From Hymenobacter sp. 5317J-9 (GTDB taxonomy: Bacteria > Bacteroidota > Bacteroidia > Cytophagales > Hymenobacteraceae), in assembly GCF_022921075.1 (NCBI RefSeq), contig NZ_CP095050.1, positions 1,116,001 through 1,180,000 of the forward strand: a stretch of 64,000 nt of DNA, written 5' to 3'. Every line of letters begins with the position of its first letter. Within the stretch, counting starts at the first letter, position 1. Below are positions 26,160 to 34,530 of this stretch, piece by piece. Below the pieces are notes generated by a model, which saw only the letters and a program-made list of their open reading frames with translations, was not told the origin of the DNA and searched no databases. A program made the position numbers and the translations under genes.

Positions 26160-26380
26160 GCCCATTTTGGTCAATTCGGGAGAAAGGAATAATTCTATTT
26201 GTTAGAGTACAAAAACGTCTTCATCAAACGTTCATGATTTGTACAAGATTTTGTCATACGTACTAGAATTTTTAATCGGCAACGATTGTGGAATGTAAAA
26301 ATGATTAGGTTGCGGCCGATTCACTGCAAAAAATTCAAAATTTGTAGCGACTCACTTTTCCCACCATCAACCTATTTTAC
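26160..26380. other. AT-rich upstream region of the M4 protease gene
   Basis: 220 bases clearly richer in A/T than neighbouring coding DNA, probably the promoter region of the secreted protease. A short inverted pair AATCGGCAAC/GTTGCGGCCGATT lies at about 26274-26325. No full consensus promoter found. Confidence 0.45.
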
Positions 26381-28843
26381 ATGAGAAAACAATACTCGGC
26401 TGTAGCAGTAGCTCTGCTCGGCGCACTTGCCGTTCCCGCGGCACAAGCACAGGATGCGGCCCGCATTCAAACCAAAGTATTGGGCACCGACAACCAGCCC
26501 GTGCTGGTGCAGTTTAGCCCCGAAGGAAAAATGGCCTACCGCGGCCTGAGCGGCGACCAGGTGTTGCGCCAACAGCTCGGCCTCACCAACGCTGACCAAA
26601 TGGTGCAGCGCACGGTCGAAACCGACCAAATTGGTTATACCCACCAGAAGTTTGCCCAGTTTTACCAAGGCATCCGCGTAGAGCACGCCGACTACACCGT
26701 GCACAGCAAAGGCGGCACCGTGGAAAGCATCAGCGGCGATTTTGAGAAGATTTCGGGCCTGAGCACCACGCCTTCGCTGGGCGAAAGCGCGGCCCTGACC
26801 AAGGCCCTGGCCCACGTGGGCGCCCGCAAGTACATGTGGCAAACCACCGAAGCCAACGCCGCCGAATTTGCCCCGCAGGGCGAGTTGGTGATAGTGCGCG
26901 ACGGCCGCCAGAACGCCGAAACCGGCCCCCTGGTGCTGGCCTGGAAATTCAACGTGTATGCCGCCCAGCCCATCAGCCGCTCCTACGTGTACGTGGACGC
27001 GCGCAGCGGCCAGGTGGTGTTGCAAGACAACATCATCAAGCACGCGGCGGCCACGGGCACTTTTGCTACAGCTTACAGCGGCAGCCGCACCATTGCCGAC
27101 GGCACCACCACGGGCGGCTACTTCCTGCGCGAAACCACCCGCGGCCTCGGCATCCAAACGTTCAACTGCAAGAAGAGCAACAGCTACACCTCGGCCACCG
27201 ATTTCATCGACGCCGACAACAACTGGACTTCGGCCGAATACAACAACGCCAACTTCGATAACGTGGCCGGCGATGCCCACGTGGGCGCCCAGGCCACCTA
27301 CGACTACTGGAAAAACGTGCACGGCCGCAACTCCTACGACAACGCCGGGGCCGTTATCAAAAGCTACGTGCACTTCGACGACGTGCCAGGCGGCGCTGGC
27401 TACGAAAATGCCTACTGGGACGGCGTGCGCATGACCTACGGCGACGGCGCTACCCGTTTCCGCCCGCTGACGGCGCTGGACGTGTGCGGCCACGAAATCG
27501 GCCACGCCGTGTGCGAAAAAACTGCCAACCTGACCTACGCCAACGAGTCGGGGGCCATGAACGAAGGCCTGTCCGACATCTGGGGCGCTTCGATTGAAGC
27601 CTACGCGGTGGCCAACCTCGGCTTCACCTCGGGCGGTGTGAAAGCGAAGTCGACCTGGCTGATTGGCGAGGAAATCGACAAGCAGCAGGCCGCTTTGCGC
27701 TCGATGAGCGACCCGAAGTCGCTGGGCCAGCCGGCTTACTACAAGGGGCAGTACTGGGTGGCCACCACCTCGTCGCCGTCGAACGCCAACGACCAGGGCG
27801 GCGTGCACACCAACTCGGGCGTGCTCAACCACTGGTACTACATCCTGGCCGTGGGCAAGTCGGGCACCAACGAAGGCGGCAACACCTACAGCGTGACCGG
27901 CGTGGGCATTGACGCCGCCGCCAAAATCACCTACCGCATGGAAAGCGTGTACATGACGGCCTCGTCGACCTACGCCCAGGCCCGTACCTACGCCATCCAA
28001 GCTGCCACCGACCTGTACGGCGCCGGTTCGGCCCAGGTCATTGCCGTGACCAACGCCTGGTACGCCGTGGGCGTGGGCGCATCGTACACCGGCGGGGGCA
28101 CTACGCCTCCCCCCACCACCACGTATTGCACCATCAAGGGCACCAGCCAGTCCTACGAGTGGATTGACCTCGTGCAGCTGGGCAGCATCAACCGCACCTC
28201 GGGCAAAGACGCCGGCTACTACAACGGTACGGCCCTGAGCACCACCGTTACTGCCGGCTCGGCCCAGACCGTCTACTTCTCGGCCGGCTTCACCAGCACC
28301 GCCTACACCGAGTACTGGAAAATCTACATCGACTACAACAAGAACGGCGTGTTCACCGACGCCGGCGAACTGGTGGTGAGCGGCAGCAGCGCCAGCGCGG
28401 GCACCCTCAGCAGCACCTTCACCGTGCCCACCACCGCCCGCAACGGCACCACGGTGATGCGTGTGATTATGAGCGACAACTCGGCCACCACCAGCTGCGG
28501 CACCTTCAGCTACGGCGAGGCCGAGGACTACACCCTCAACATCACTGGTGGCGCCGCCCTCACGGCTCCGGCCACCCTGGCCGGCAATTCTACGCCGCTG
28601 GGCAATGAGGCCGCCAGCACCTTCGAGGTGTATCCCAACCCGGCCACCGACGCCCTGCGCCTGGCCCTGCCCGGAAACGCCGAAGCTCAGGACGTGACCG
28701 TGACCGACGTTCGCGGCGCCCGCGTGGCCGGCGCCACCCTGCACAACGGCACGCTGGACATCAGCGGCCTGGCTAAGGGCATGTACACCGTGAGCGCCAG
28801 CGACGGCCAGAAAGTGTTCCACCAGCGCTTCGTGAAAGAGTAG
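26381..28843 (+). CDS. Secreted M4 (thermolysin-like) metalloprotease with GEVED and T9SS sorting domains
   Basis: An 820-residue protein: signal peptide ending AAQAQ; an FTP/PepSY-type propeptide (about 45-215) that should act as chaperone and inhibitor; the M4 catalytic domain with DVCGHEIGHAV (zinc His pair and Glu, about residue 370) and the third ligand Glu in NEGLSDIWG; the later VHTNSGVLNHWYY with the active-site His; a GEVED domain (about 580-725, ending GEAEDYTLNI); and a T9SS type A domain (FEVYPNPATDALRL to the C-terminus). Exported through the T9SS to digest protein outside the cell. A hairpin terminator follows. Confidence 0.96.
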   Translation: MRKQYSAVAVALLGALAVPAAQAQDAARIQTKVLGTDNQPVLVQFSPEGKMAYRGLSGDQVLRQQLGLTNADQMVQRTVETDQIGYTHQKFAQFYQGIRVEHADYTVHSKGGTVESISGDFEKISGLSTTPSLGESAALTKALAHVGARKYMWQTTEANAAEFAPQGELVIVRDGRQNAETGPLVLAWKFNVYAAQPISRSYVYVDARSGQVVLQDNIIKHAAATGTFATAYSGSRTIADGTTTGGYFLRETTRGLGIQTFNCKKSNSYTSATDFIDADNNWTSAEYNNANFDNVAGDAHVGAQATYDYWKNVHGRNSYDNAGAVIKSYVHFDDVPGGAGYENAYWDGVRMTYGDGATRFRPLTALDVCGHEIGHAVCEKTANLTYANESGAMNEGLSDIWGASIEAYAVANLGFTSGGVKAKSTWLIGEEIDKQQAALRSMSDPKSLGQPAYYKGQYWVATTSSPSNANDQGGVHTNSGVLNHWYYILAVGKSGTNEGGNTYSVTGVGIDAAAKITYRMESVYMTASSTYAQARTYAIQAATDLYGAGSAQVIAVTNAWYAVGVGASYTGGGTTPPPTTTYCTIKGTSQSYEWIDLVQLGSINRTSGKDAGYYNGTALSTTVTAGSAQTVYFSAGFTSTAYTEYWKIYIDYNKNGVFTDAGELVVSGSSASAGTLSSTFTVPTTARNGTTVMRVIMSDNSATTSCGTFSYGEAEDYTLNITGGAALTAPATLAGNSTPLGNEAASTFEVYPNPATDALRLALPGNAEAQDVTVTDVRGARVAGATLHNGTLDISGLAKGMYTVSASDGQKVFHQRFVKE

Positions 28844-28868
28844 CCCGTTTGGTGCTCCTCTGAGTCAT

Positions 28869-28904
28869 AAAAAAGCCCTTTCGCTACAGCGGAAGGGCTT
28901 TTTT
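28869..28904. terminator. Bidirectional factor-independent terminator
   Basis: AAAAAAGCCCTTTCGCTACAGCGGAAGGGCTTTTTT: GC stem flanked by A- and T-runs between convergent genes. Confidence 0.92.
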
Positions 28905-28925
28905 ATTCGCAAAATACCGGCTGGG

Positions 28926-29666
28926 CTATTTCAGCTCGTAGTCCAGCTTGAGCATCACGGTGGCAAAGCCGTCGTTGTTGCGCGAGGCGCCGTTCAGGCG
29001 CTTGCTGATGTCGTCAAGCTGGTCGCCGGCCGAGAAATAGTAGTTGCCTTCCAGCCCGCCGCGCAGGCGGTCGGTAAGGCGCACGGCAAAGCCGCCGCCC
29101 ACCGGAAACACGCCCGTCAGGGCCGGGTAATCGTTGCGCTCGGGCGCCAGAAACGCCGTTTGGCCGTCGGCGCGCGTGGTGCCCAGGTAGGACTTGGGGT
29201 TGTAGAGCACCAGTCCGGCCCCGCCCTGCAGGTAGGCCTGGAACACCGGCGCCTCGGCCAGCGAAGCCGCAAAAATGGACTCGTCGGGCAGCAGGTCGAA
29301 CCGCAGAAGCACGGCGCCCAGGCCGTTGGTGCTGGTGAAGGCCAGGCCGCGCTCCTTAGCCTTGTCGCGGGCGCCCATCTCGAAGTACGAGAACTCGCCG
29401 GCGATGTGCATGTGCGCCGTGAGGCGGTAGCGCACGCCCGCGCTCACGGCCGGGCCCAGGAAGTTGTCGCCAAGGGCGTTGCCCAGGTCGCCGTCGTAAA
29501 ACGTGGTGCCGCCGGCCAGCGTCACGTGCAGCGGGCCGCGGTAGTAGGGGCGGCCCTGCCGGTTGTAGTGCCGCACCTCTCGGTGAAACTGGGCCTGCGC
29601 CGGCAGGGCGCCGGCCACGCCGACGCCCGCTACTAGGGCCTTAAATATCCAGGAATGAAACCGCAT
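28926..29666 (-). CDS. Outer-membrane beta-barrel protein (predicted)
   Basis: A 246-residue protein with a signal peptide ending PAQAQ. The mature part has alternating strands with Gly/aromatic turns (LHVTLAGGTTFYDGDLGNAL, VSAGVRYRLTAHMHIAGEFSYFEMG) and ends in a strand, TVMLKLDYELK, fitting a small eight-stranded barrel of the OmpA/porin-like type found in Bacteroidota. Function is unknown. The next gene upstream on this strand starts 83 bases away and may share the transcript. Confidence 0.8.
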   Translation of the reverse strand: MRFHSWIFKALVAGVGVAGALPAQAQFHREVRHYNRQGRPYYRGPLHVTLAGGTTFYDGDLGNALGDNFLGPAVSAGVRYRLTAHMHIAGEFSYFEMGARDKAKERGLAFTSTNGLGAVLLRFDLLPDESIFAASLAEAPVFQAYLQGGAGLVLYNPKSYLGTTRADGQTAFLAPERNDYPALTGVFPVGGGFAVRLTDRLRGGLEGNYYFSAGDQLDDISKRLNGASRNNDGFATVMLKLDYELK

Positions 29667-29749
29667 AGGTAGTCTAAGTAAAAATGGAGAAATCCGCCCG
29701 GGTGGCCCCTAACGACCACGCAGCGGAAATCGGTGTCTACGCGGCGGGC

Positions 29750-30559
29750 TTATTTAAAGGTGCCCTGCGGGTCGGGCAGCTTGGCCAGCAGGTCGGTCAC
29801 GAGGTCGAGGTCGAGGCTGCTCACGCTGGCGTTCTGGCCTTTGTGCACGGCGGCCCAGGCCTCGGCGTATTTCTCCTGATAGTACAGGCCCCGAGCGAGC
29901 TGCTGCCAGGCAATGGCGTTGGTGGGGTCGGTGGTGGTGGCGCGCTGCAGCAGGTCGAGGCCGGTGGCGAGGTCCTTTTTCTTTTTGGTCTGGCTGTAGC
30001 GAATGAGGTAGCTCGTGCCCAGGTCGCTCATGATAAGCGAGCTGTTGGGTGCCAAGGCAAAGCCTTTATGGAGCAGGCCGATGGCGGCATCGGGGGTGGC
30101 GTCGGCGCTGGCCACAATGCCTAGGCCGCGGTAGGCGTCGGGGTTTTGGGGGTTGAGCAGCCAGGCCAGGTTGAAGCGGTAGGCGGCGGTGTCGGGGTTG
30201 TTTTCGCGCAGGTATTCGAAGCCTTTGTTGGCGAAGAAAGTGCTGGCTTCGGTGGTGGAGGCAAAGCTGGCCGCAATGGCCTTAAGCTGCGCCTCGCCGA
30301 TAATCTGGGTGGCTTGGGCGGGGCTGAGGCCGCCAAACAGCGGCAGCAGGCGGGCGGGCTTGCCGGGGGCCGCCGTGGTGGCGGCCAGGCTGCCGTCGGG
30401 GTTGGTGGCCTGGCCTTTGCTTTTGCGTTGGGCGTGGGCCGGAGTGGCCAGCAGCAGGCCCAGCAGCCCAACGGCGGCCACCGCCTGCGAAACGGTTTTG
30501 AAAGAAGCGGAGAGAAACACGTGGATGAGGTAATGAATAAAAAGAAAGCGTAACCCCAT
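29750..30559 (-). CDS. Exported TPR-repeat protein
   Basis: About 269 residues. After a signal peptide ending TPAHAQ and a low-complexity segment come at least three tetratricopeptide-type helix pairs: TAAYRFNLAWLLNPQNPDAYRGLGIV, AAIGLLHKGFALAPNSSLIMSDLG, GLDLLQRATTTDPTNAIAWQQLARGL, AEAWAAVHKGQ. TPR proteins mediate protein contacts, here in the periplasm. Two starts are possible: ATG at 30559 and GTG at 30520; the GTG gives a more compact signal peptide. A frame open further upstream has no protein character. A -7 element lies 27 bases before 30559. Confidence 0.78.
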   Translation of the reverse strand: MGLRFLFIHYLIHVFLSASFKTVSQAVAAVGLLGLLLATPAHAQRKSKGQATNPDGSLAATTAAPGKPARLLPLFGGLSPAQATQIIGEAQLKAIAASFASTTEASTFFANKGFEYLRENNPDTAAYRFNLAWLLNPQNPDAYRGLGIVASADATPDAAIGLLHKGFALAPNSSLIMSDLGTSYLIRYSQTKKKKDLATGLDLLQRATTTDPTNAIAWQQLARGLYYQEKYAEAWAAVHKGQNASVSSLDLDLVTDLLAKLPDPQGTFK

Positions 30560-30585
30560 CAAAATGGGCCCGCTACGGATGCTGA

Positions 30586-30593
30586 CAAAGATA
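30586..30593 (-). promoter_or_regulatory. -7 promoter element for the TPR gene
   Basis: TATCTTTG on the minus strand matches TAnnTTTG exactly, 27 bases before the ATG at 30559. No clear TTG partner. Confidence 0.4.
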
Positions 30594-30719
30594 AAGCCAA
30601 CCGCGGCAAGGCCGGGCCGCACCGCCGCCGTAGCCCGTGGGCAAACTGCGGCGGCCGCGGGGGCGTAGGTGAGCCACGCGGCGGGCAGCTGCCCGCGGCT
30701 TTCCCCTGCTTTTTCGCTC

Positions 30720-31604
30720 ATGCGTCGTTTCCTTCTGCTGACTCCCGTGGCCTTGCTGCTAGCCGCCACGGTGGTCATCCTGGCCACCGAATACGTGGTG
30801 GCCCGCCCCAGCCGCCGGGCCAAAGACGTGGCCTACGTGCCCGCCAGTGCCCCCGATTTTGACAAAGAGCGCCACGTGCTCGACGTGTATTCGCCTAAAA
30901 AGGCGGCGCCCACTGCGGCAGGCTACCCGGTGGTATTATTCATTCACGGCGGCAGCTGGACCAGCGGCAACAAAAACCTCTACACCTTCATCGGCCGCCG
31001 CCTGGCCAAGCAGGGCGTGGTGGCCGTGGTCATCAACTACCGCTTGGCGCCGCCCGCGCACGTGCCCGAGCAGGCCGCCGACTGCGCCCGCGCCCTGGCC
31101 TGGACGGTGCAGAACATCAGCCAGTATGGCGGCGACCCCGCCCGCGTGTTCGTGATGGGCCACTCGGCCGGCGGCGGGCTGGCCGCCCTGCTCGCCACCG
31201 ACGACGAGCTGCTGGCCGCCAATGGCCTACCCCAAAACCCCGTGCGCGGCGCCATCATGGACGACCCTGCGGGGCTCGACATGTACAGCTACCTCAAGGA
31301 AATGCGCTACGAGGGCGACGAGAAATACAAAGTGCCCTTCGGCAACGACCCCGCCGTGTGGAAGCAGATGTCGCCCATCTATAAAATCAGGCCGGGCCTG
31401 CCGCCGTTCATTTTCTACCTGGGCGGCGAGACGTACCCCAGCATCAGCGGCAGCTCGGGGCGCTTTCGCGACAAGCTGAAGGCCACCGGGCAGGCACCGC
31501 TTTACACCATCATTCCCGGCCGGCACCACATTCCCATGGTGCTTCAGCTGTACTGGCAGCACAACATCATCTACCAAGGAATATTGAAAATGGTGGGAGC
31601 GTAA
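30720..31604 (+). CDS. Alpha/beta hydrolase, carboxylesterase/lipase type
   Basis: A 294-residue protein with an N-terminal hydrophobic anchor or signal peptide (MRRFLLLTPVALLLAATVVIL). The HGGSW oxyanion motif, the nucleophile in MGHSAGGGLAALLA, and the final His in PGRHHIPMVLQ are all present, matching the hormone-sensitive-lipase-like esterase group. The acid residue is probably Asp in the region before. It should hydrolyse small esters in the periplasm or at the membrane. The start at 30720 gives the signal peptide directly. The next gene is convergent, 11 bases away. Confidence 0.9.
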   Translation: MRRFLLLTPVALLLAATVVILATEYVVARPSRRAKDVAYVPASAPDFDKERHVLDVYSPKKAAPTAAGYPVVLFIHGGSWTSGNKNLYTFIGRRLAKQGVVAVVINYRLAPPAHVPEQAADCARALAWTVQNISQYGGDPARVFVMGHSAGGGLAALLATDDELLAANGLPQNPVRGAIMDDPAGLDMYSYLKEMRYEGDEKYKVPFGNDPAVWKQMSPIYKIRPGLPPFIFYLGGETYPSISGSSGRFRDKLKATGQAPLYTIIPGRHHIPMVLQLYWQHNIIYQGILKMVGA

Positions 31605-31615
31605 GAGGGCTTTTT

Positions 31616-32107
31616 TTACCCAAACAGCCCGCCCTGCCGCACGGGTTGCTCAAATTCCAGCAGCCACTTTTTGCGGTGCATGCCGCCGGCGTAGCCCGTC
31701 AGGCTACCGTCGGCCCCGATGACGCGGTGGCAGGGCCACACAATGGCCAGCGGGTTCTGGCCATTGGCCGCGCCCACGGCCCGCACCGATTTGGGATTGT
31801 TCAGCAGCTTGGCCACGTCGAGGTAGGACGCCGTGCGGCCGTAGCCGATGCCCGCCAGCGTCTGCCACACCTGCCGCTGAAAGTCGGTGCCGAAACTGGG
31901 GGCGTAGGTCAGGTTGAAGTCGCGCAGCTCGCGGCCGAAATATGCCCGCAGCTGCTCGTGAGCTGGGCGCAGGCAGGTGGCCAGGGCAGCGGGCTCCGTA
32001 GCTTCGGCCGCTTCGTTGAGGAACGTAACGGCGCTCAGGCCCGCATCGGTGCCGGTGAGGGCAAGCGGGCCGAGGGGCGTGAGCAGCGTGGCGGTGGCGG
32101 CGTTCAT
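31616..32107 (-). CDS. ogt: Methylated-DNA-protein-cysteine S-methyltransferase
   Basis: A 163-residue DNA repair protein that takes the methyl group from O6-methylguanine onto its own Cys. The active-site Cys126 is in VWPCHRVIGADGSLTGYAGG, and the upstream FQRQVWQTLAGIGYGRTASY is the DNA-binding helix region. The N-terminal domain is short, as in Ogt rather than Ada. The start MNAATATLL is chosen since codons upstream overlap a palindrome. A TAnnTTTG-like element (TATTTTTG) ends only 6 bases before the start codon, so the mRNA may have almost no leader. Confidence 0.95.
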   Translation of the reverse strand: MNAATATLLTPLGPLALTGTDAGLSAVTFLNEAAEATEPAALATCLRPAHEQLRAYFGRELRDFNLTYAPSFGTDFQRQVWQTLAGIGYGRTASYLDVAKLLNNPKSVRAVGAANGQNPLAIVWPCHRVIGADGSLTGYAGGMHRKKWLLEFEQPVRQGGLFG

Positions 32108-32112
32108 GTGGG

Positions 32113-32120
32113 CAAAAATA
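32113..32120 (-). promoter_or_regulatory. Possible -7 element very close to the ogt start codon
   Basis: TATTTTTG on the minus strand at 6-13 bases upstream of the ATG. If used, transcription would begin at or near the A of the ATG. Confidence 0.3.
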
Positions 32121-32121
32121 T

Positions 32122-32207
32122 AGACGCATACTTGCGTCTCGTCGTTTGACGTACTGGCATTGAACGACACCTGTGCGGCGCGGACGACGAGACGCAAGTA
32201 TGCGTCT
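32122..32207. repeat. Inverted repeat between ogt and the glycosidase gene
   Basis: Perfect 24-base arms (AGACGCATACTTGCGTCTCGTCGT at 32122-32145 against 32184-32207) with a 38-base loop. The arm itself holds an internal palindrome (GACGCATACTTGCGTC). The right arm ends at the base before the glycosidase stop codon. Confidence 0.9.
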
Positions 32208-33407
32208 CTACAGCAGCTCGGGCAGGCGCACGCGGCTGCGGGGCGGGCGTGCGGCACTCACCACGGCCTGGGCCTGCAGCAAGGCCTCGGCGCTGGGCTG
32301 GTGCAGCACGCGGGCCGGGCCGGGCTGCGAGAGGTCGGCATCGAACAGGCCGGAGCGGTGCCACTGGTCGAGGTGGTCCCAATCGGGCCGGTCCACGAAG
32401 GGGTAGATGCACACGCCCTGCAGCGGCAGGCCCTTGCGCAGCACGTGGGCGCACTCTTCGGCTACCATGCGCCACCAAATGGGCCGGTCCACGCCGGGGT
32501 GGCTGGTTTCGGTGATGGCGAAGGGGCGGCCGTAGCGCTTGTAGGCATTTTGCAGCAGCTTGTGCAGCGGCACCCAGCGCGGGTCCATCACCACGTCGTT
32601 CCAGCCCATTTTCTGGTGCGGGTGGAGCTGCCACTGGTTGTCGTAGTAGTAATTAAAGCCCACGATGTCGAGCAGCTCGGGGCTGCCGCCCAGCTCGGGG
32701 CACAGGCGGCCGCACAGGATGTCGGTGGCCTGAAATTGGTTGTGGTGGGCATCGCGGGCTTCGCGGATTTCGCGGCTGTTGGCCCGCAGCGGTGGCACAA
32801 TGCTGATAAGCGGCTCGGTGGTGAGCAAGCGGATGCCGGGGTCGGCTTCGCGCAGGGCGTAGCTGCCTTCGATGTAGGCCCGCATCAGGCCGTATTTCAC
32901 GCGCCAGCCCTGGCCGTGGCAGTAGGGCGAAGTACCGTTGGCATCGCCGCCCAGCCACGAAATGAAACTCACCTCGTTGATGGGCGTGACGATGAGCGTG
33001 CCCTCCGGCCGCACGGAGCGATAGAAATCGACAAACGCGCGGCACAGCGCGGCAAAGCGCCGGGCAAACATGGGGTGCAGCGGCGTGAGGTCGTCGGGGT
33101 AGCCGAAGTGGCACAGGTCCCAGATTTGCTGAATGCCGTGGCGCTCGCCGGCCTCCAGCATGGTTTTCACGGTGCTGAAATCGTACTGGTAAGGCGTTTT
33201 CTCGATGTGCGCCCAGCGGATGCCCTCGCGCACGGTGCCCACGTTGAAGGGCTTCTGGGCGGCGTAGTCTTCGTCAATCAGCTGCAAGTGGCCGGTGAGG
33301 GGCAGGAAGTCGACCCGGTTGCCGAAGGCATTGAGCTGGTCGGTGCATTCGTAGCCGCCCCACCAAAAAGACTGAAACGGGCTGGATTCTGGAGTAAGTA
33401 TTGCCAT
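32208..33407 (-). CDS. GH1-like glycoside hydrolase (clan GH-A)
   Basis: A 399-residue (beta/alpha)8-barrel enzyme without signal peptide. It starts with the GH1-type SFWWGGYECTDQ, has REGIRWAHIEKTPYQYDFS and IWDLCHFGYPDDL, the acid/base Glu in TPINEVSFISWLGG and the nucleophile Glu in ITETSHPGVDRP. It is shorter than usual beta-glucosidases (about 450 residues) and the motif around the first Glu is NEV rather than NEP, so it belongs to a side branch and the sugar specificity is open. The last codons are next to a palindrome. Confidence 0.82.
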   Translation of the reverse strand: MAILTPESSPFQSFWWGGYECTDQLNAFGNRVDFLPLTGHLQLIDEDYAAQKPFNVGTVREGIRWAHIEKTPYQYDFSTVKTMLEAGERHGIQQIWDLCHFGYPDDLTPLHPMFARRFAALCRAFVDFYRSVRPEGTLIVTPINEVSFISWLGGDANGTSPYCHGQGWRVKYGLMRAYIEGSYALREADPGIRLLTTEPLISIVPPLRANSREIREARDAHHNQFQATDILCGRLCPELGGSPELLDIVGFNYYYDNQWQLHPHQKMGWNDVVMDPRWVPLHKLLQNAYKRYGRPFAITETSHPGVDRPIWWRMVAEECAHVLRKGLPLQGVCIYPFVDRPDWDHLDQWHRSGLFDADLSQPGPARVLHQPSAEALLQAQAVVSAARPPRSRVRLPELL

Positions 33408-33433
33408 AGCTGGAAAAGGGGGAATATGCCAGC

Positions 33434-33463
33434 GCCCGCGCCAGCTGTCGAGCTGGCGCGGGC
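33434..33463. repeat. GC-rich hairpin between CDF and glycosidase genes
   Basis: Perfect 13-base arms GCCCGCGCCAGCT/AGCTGGCGCGGGC with a 4-base loop. It may end transcription of the CDF gene, but no T-run follows on either strand. Confidence 0.7.
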
Positions 33464-33523
33464 ACCGCTTTGTAATACCGCAAAAGAGGGGTTGAGGTTA
33501 AGGCCGAGCTTAACAGCACGCCC

Positions 33524-34456
33524 TTACTTTCCAGCCACCGTCTGCACCAGATTCTTCGCCTCGATGAAAATGCGCTGCACTTCGGGGTGCTCTCTCCGAA
33601 TGGCGTCCTGCAACTCTTCCACGGCCGCCGCCACCTGGGTCGAACTCATGTTGTCGGCAAAGTCTACGTCGAGGGCCATAATCACGTCGTTCGGGCCGAG
33701 GTACATGGTGAGGGGCGAGCGAATCTCGCGCACCTGCGGTTGGTCGCGGGCAATGCGCTCGAGGTTGGCGAGTGTGGGGGCGTCCACGCCGGTGCCCACC
33801 AGCAGGCCTTTGGTGCGGCCCACCAGAAACACGGCCACCAGCATTAGCAGCAGCCCGATGGCGATGGAGGCGCCGCCGTCGAAATACGGATTATTGAGCC
33901 AATGCCCCAGAAACACGCCGATGCCCGCCAGCGCCAGGCCAATGAGGGCCGCCAGGTTTTCCATCACCGACGCAAACACGGCCGGGTCGCGGCTGGTGCG
34001 CAGCATTTTCACAAAGCCCACGTTGGCGTCCGACTGCGCCAGCAGCGCCTTCACCGACAAGTAAAACGCGATGCCCTCGAACAGAAAGGACAAGCCCAGC
34101 ACCACGTAGTTCCAGCCGGCGTCTTCGAGCGGCTCGGGGTGTTGAATGTGCTTGATGCCCTCGTAGAACGACATGCCGCCGCCGATGGCGAAAATCAGCA
34201 CGGCCACAATCAGGCCCCAGAAATACAGCTCCTTGCTGTGCCCAAACGGGTGCTCGGCGTCGGGCGGGCGCTGGCTTTGGGCCGTGCCGTAGAGCAACAG
34301 CCCGCTGTTGCCGGTGTCGACGAGCGAGTGAATGCCCTCCGAGAGCATGGCCGAAGAGCCGGTGAAATACGCCGCCACAAACTTGCTGATGGCAATGGCG
34401 ACGTTGGCGGCGATGCCGCCGTAGAGAGAAAGTTTGGAAGCGTTAGCGTCGGCCAT
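33524..34456 (-). CDS. Cation diffusion facilitator family transporter (copy 1)
   Basis: A 310-residue CDF protein with about six membrane helices. Helix 2 has SEGIHSLVDTGN, with the His/Asp pair used for metal in CDFs, followed by HPFGHSKELYFW. In helix 5, where zinc transporters normally have HxxxD or DxxxD, this protein has MENLAALIG, a pattern like the SLC30A9 (ZnT9) branch. The C-terminal 90 residues form the usual metallochaperone-like dimer domain. It probably exports Zn2+ or a similar divalent ion by proton exchange, but the altered site makes this less sure. Its tandem partner starts 75 bases upstream. Confidence 0.9.
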   Translation of the reverse strand: MADANASKLSLYGGIAANVAIAISKFVAAYFTGSSAMLSEGIHSLVDTGNSGLLLYGTAQSQRPPDAEHPFGHSKELYFWGLIVAVLIFAIGGGMSFYEGIKHIQHPEPLEDAGWNYVVLGLSFLFEGIAFYLSVKALLAQSDANVGFVKMLRTSRDPAVFASVMENLAALIGLALAGIGVFLGHWLNNPYFDGGASIAIGLLLMLVAVFLVGRTKGLLVGTGVDAPTLANLERIARDQPQVREIRSPLTMYLGPNDVIMALDVDFADNMSSTQVAAAVEELQDAIRREHPEVQRIFIEAKNLVQTVAGK

Positions 34457-34530
34457 GCGGCGGGGAGTCTGTTTGAATAGGGGGCAAAGAACGTCAGATG
34501 CGCATGACGAGCTGTTTGGGTTGAATGGAA

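Noticed and set aside
26372..28822. An 816-codon open frame on the strand opposite the M4 protease
   Set aside because: Long antisense frames are expected in GC-rich genes with strong third-position bias; the plus-strand protein has intact domains, the antisense one is Gly/His/Val-rich noise. The same holds for long antisense frames at 2195-4351, 19530-20981 and 24678-26174.
32160..34064. A 634-codon plus-strand frame over the glycosidase and first CDF gene
   Set aside because: Antisense to two clearly recognised genes; no coherent domain.
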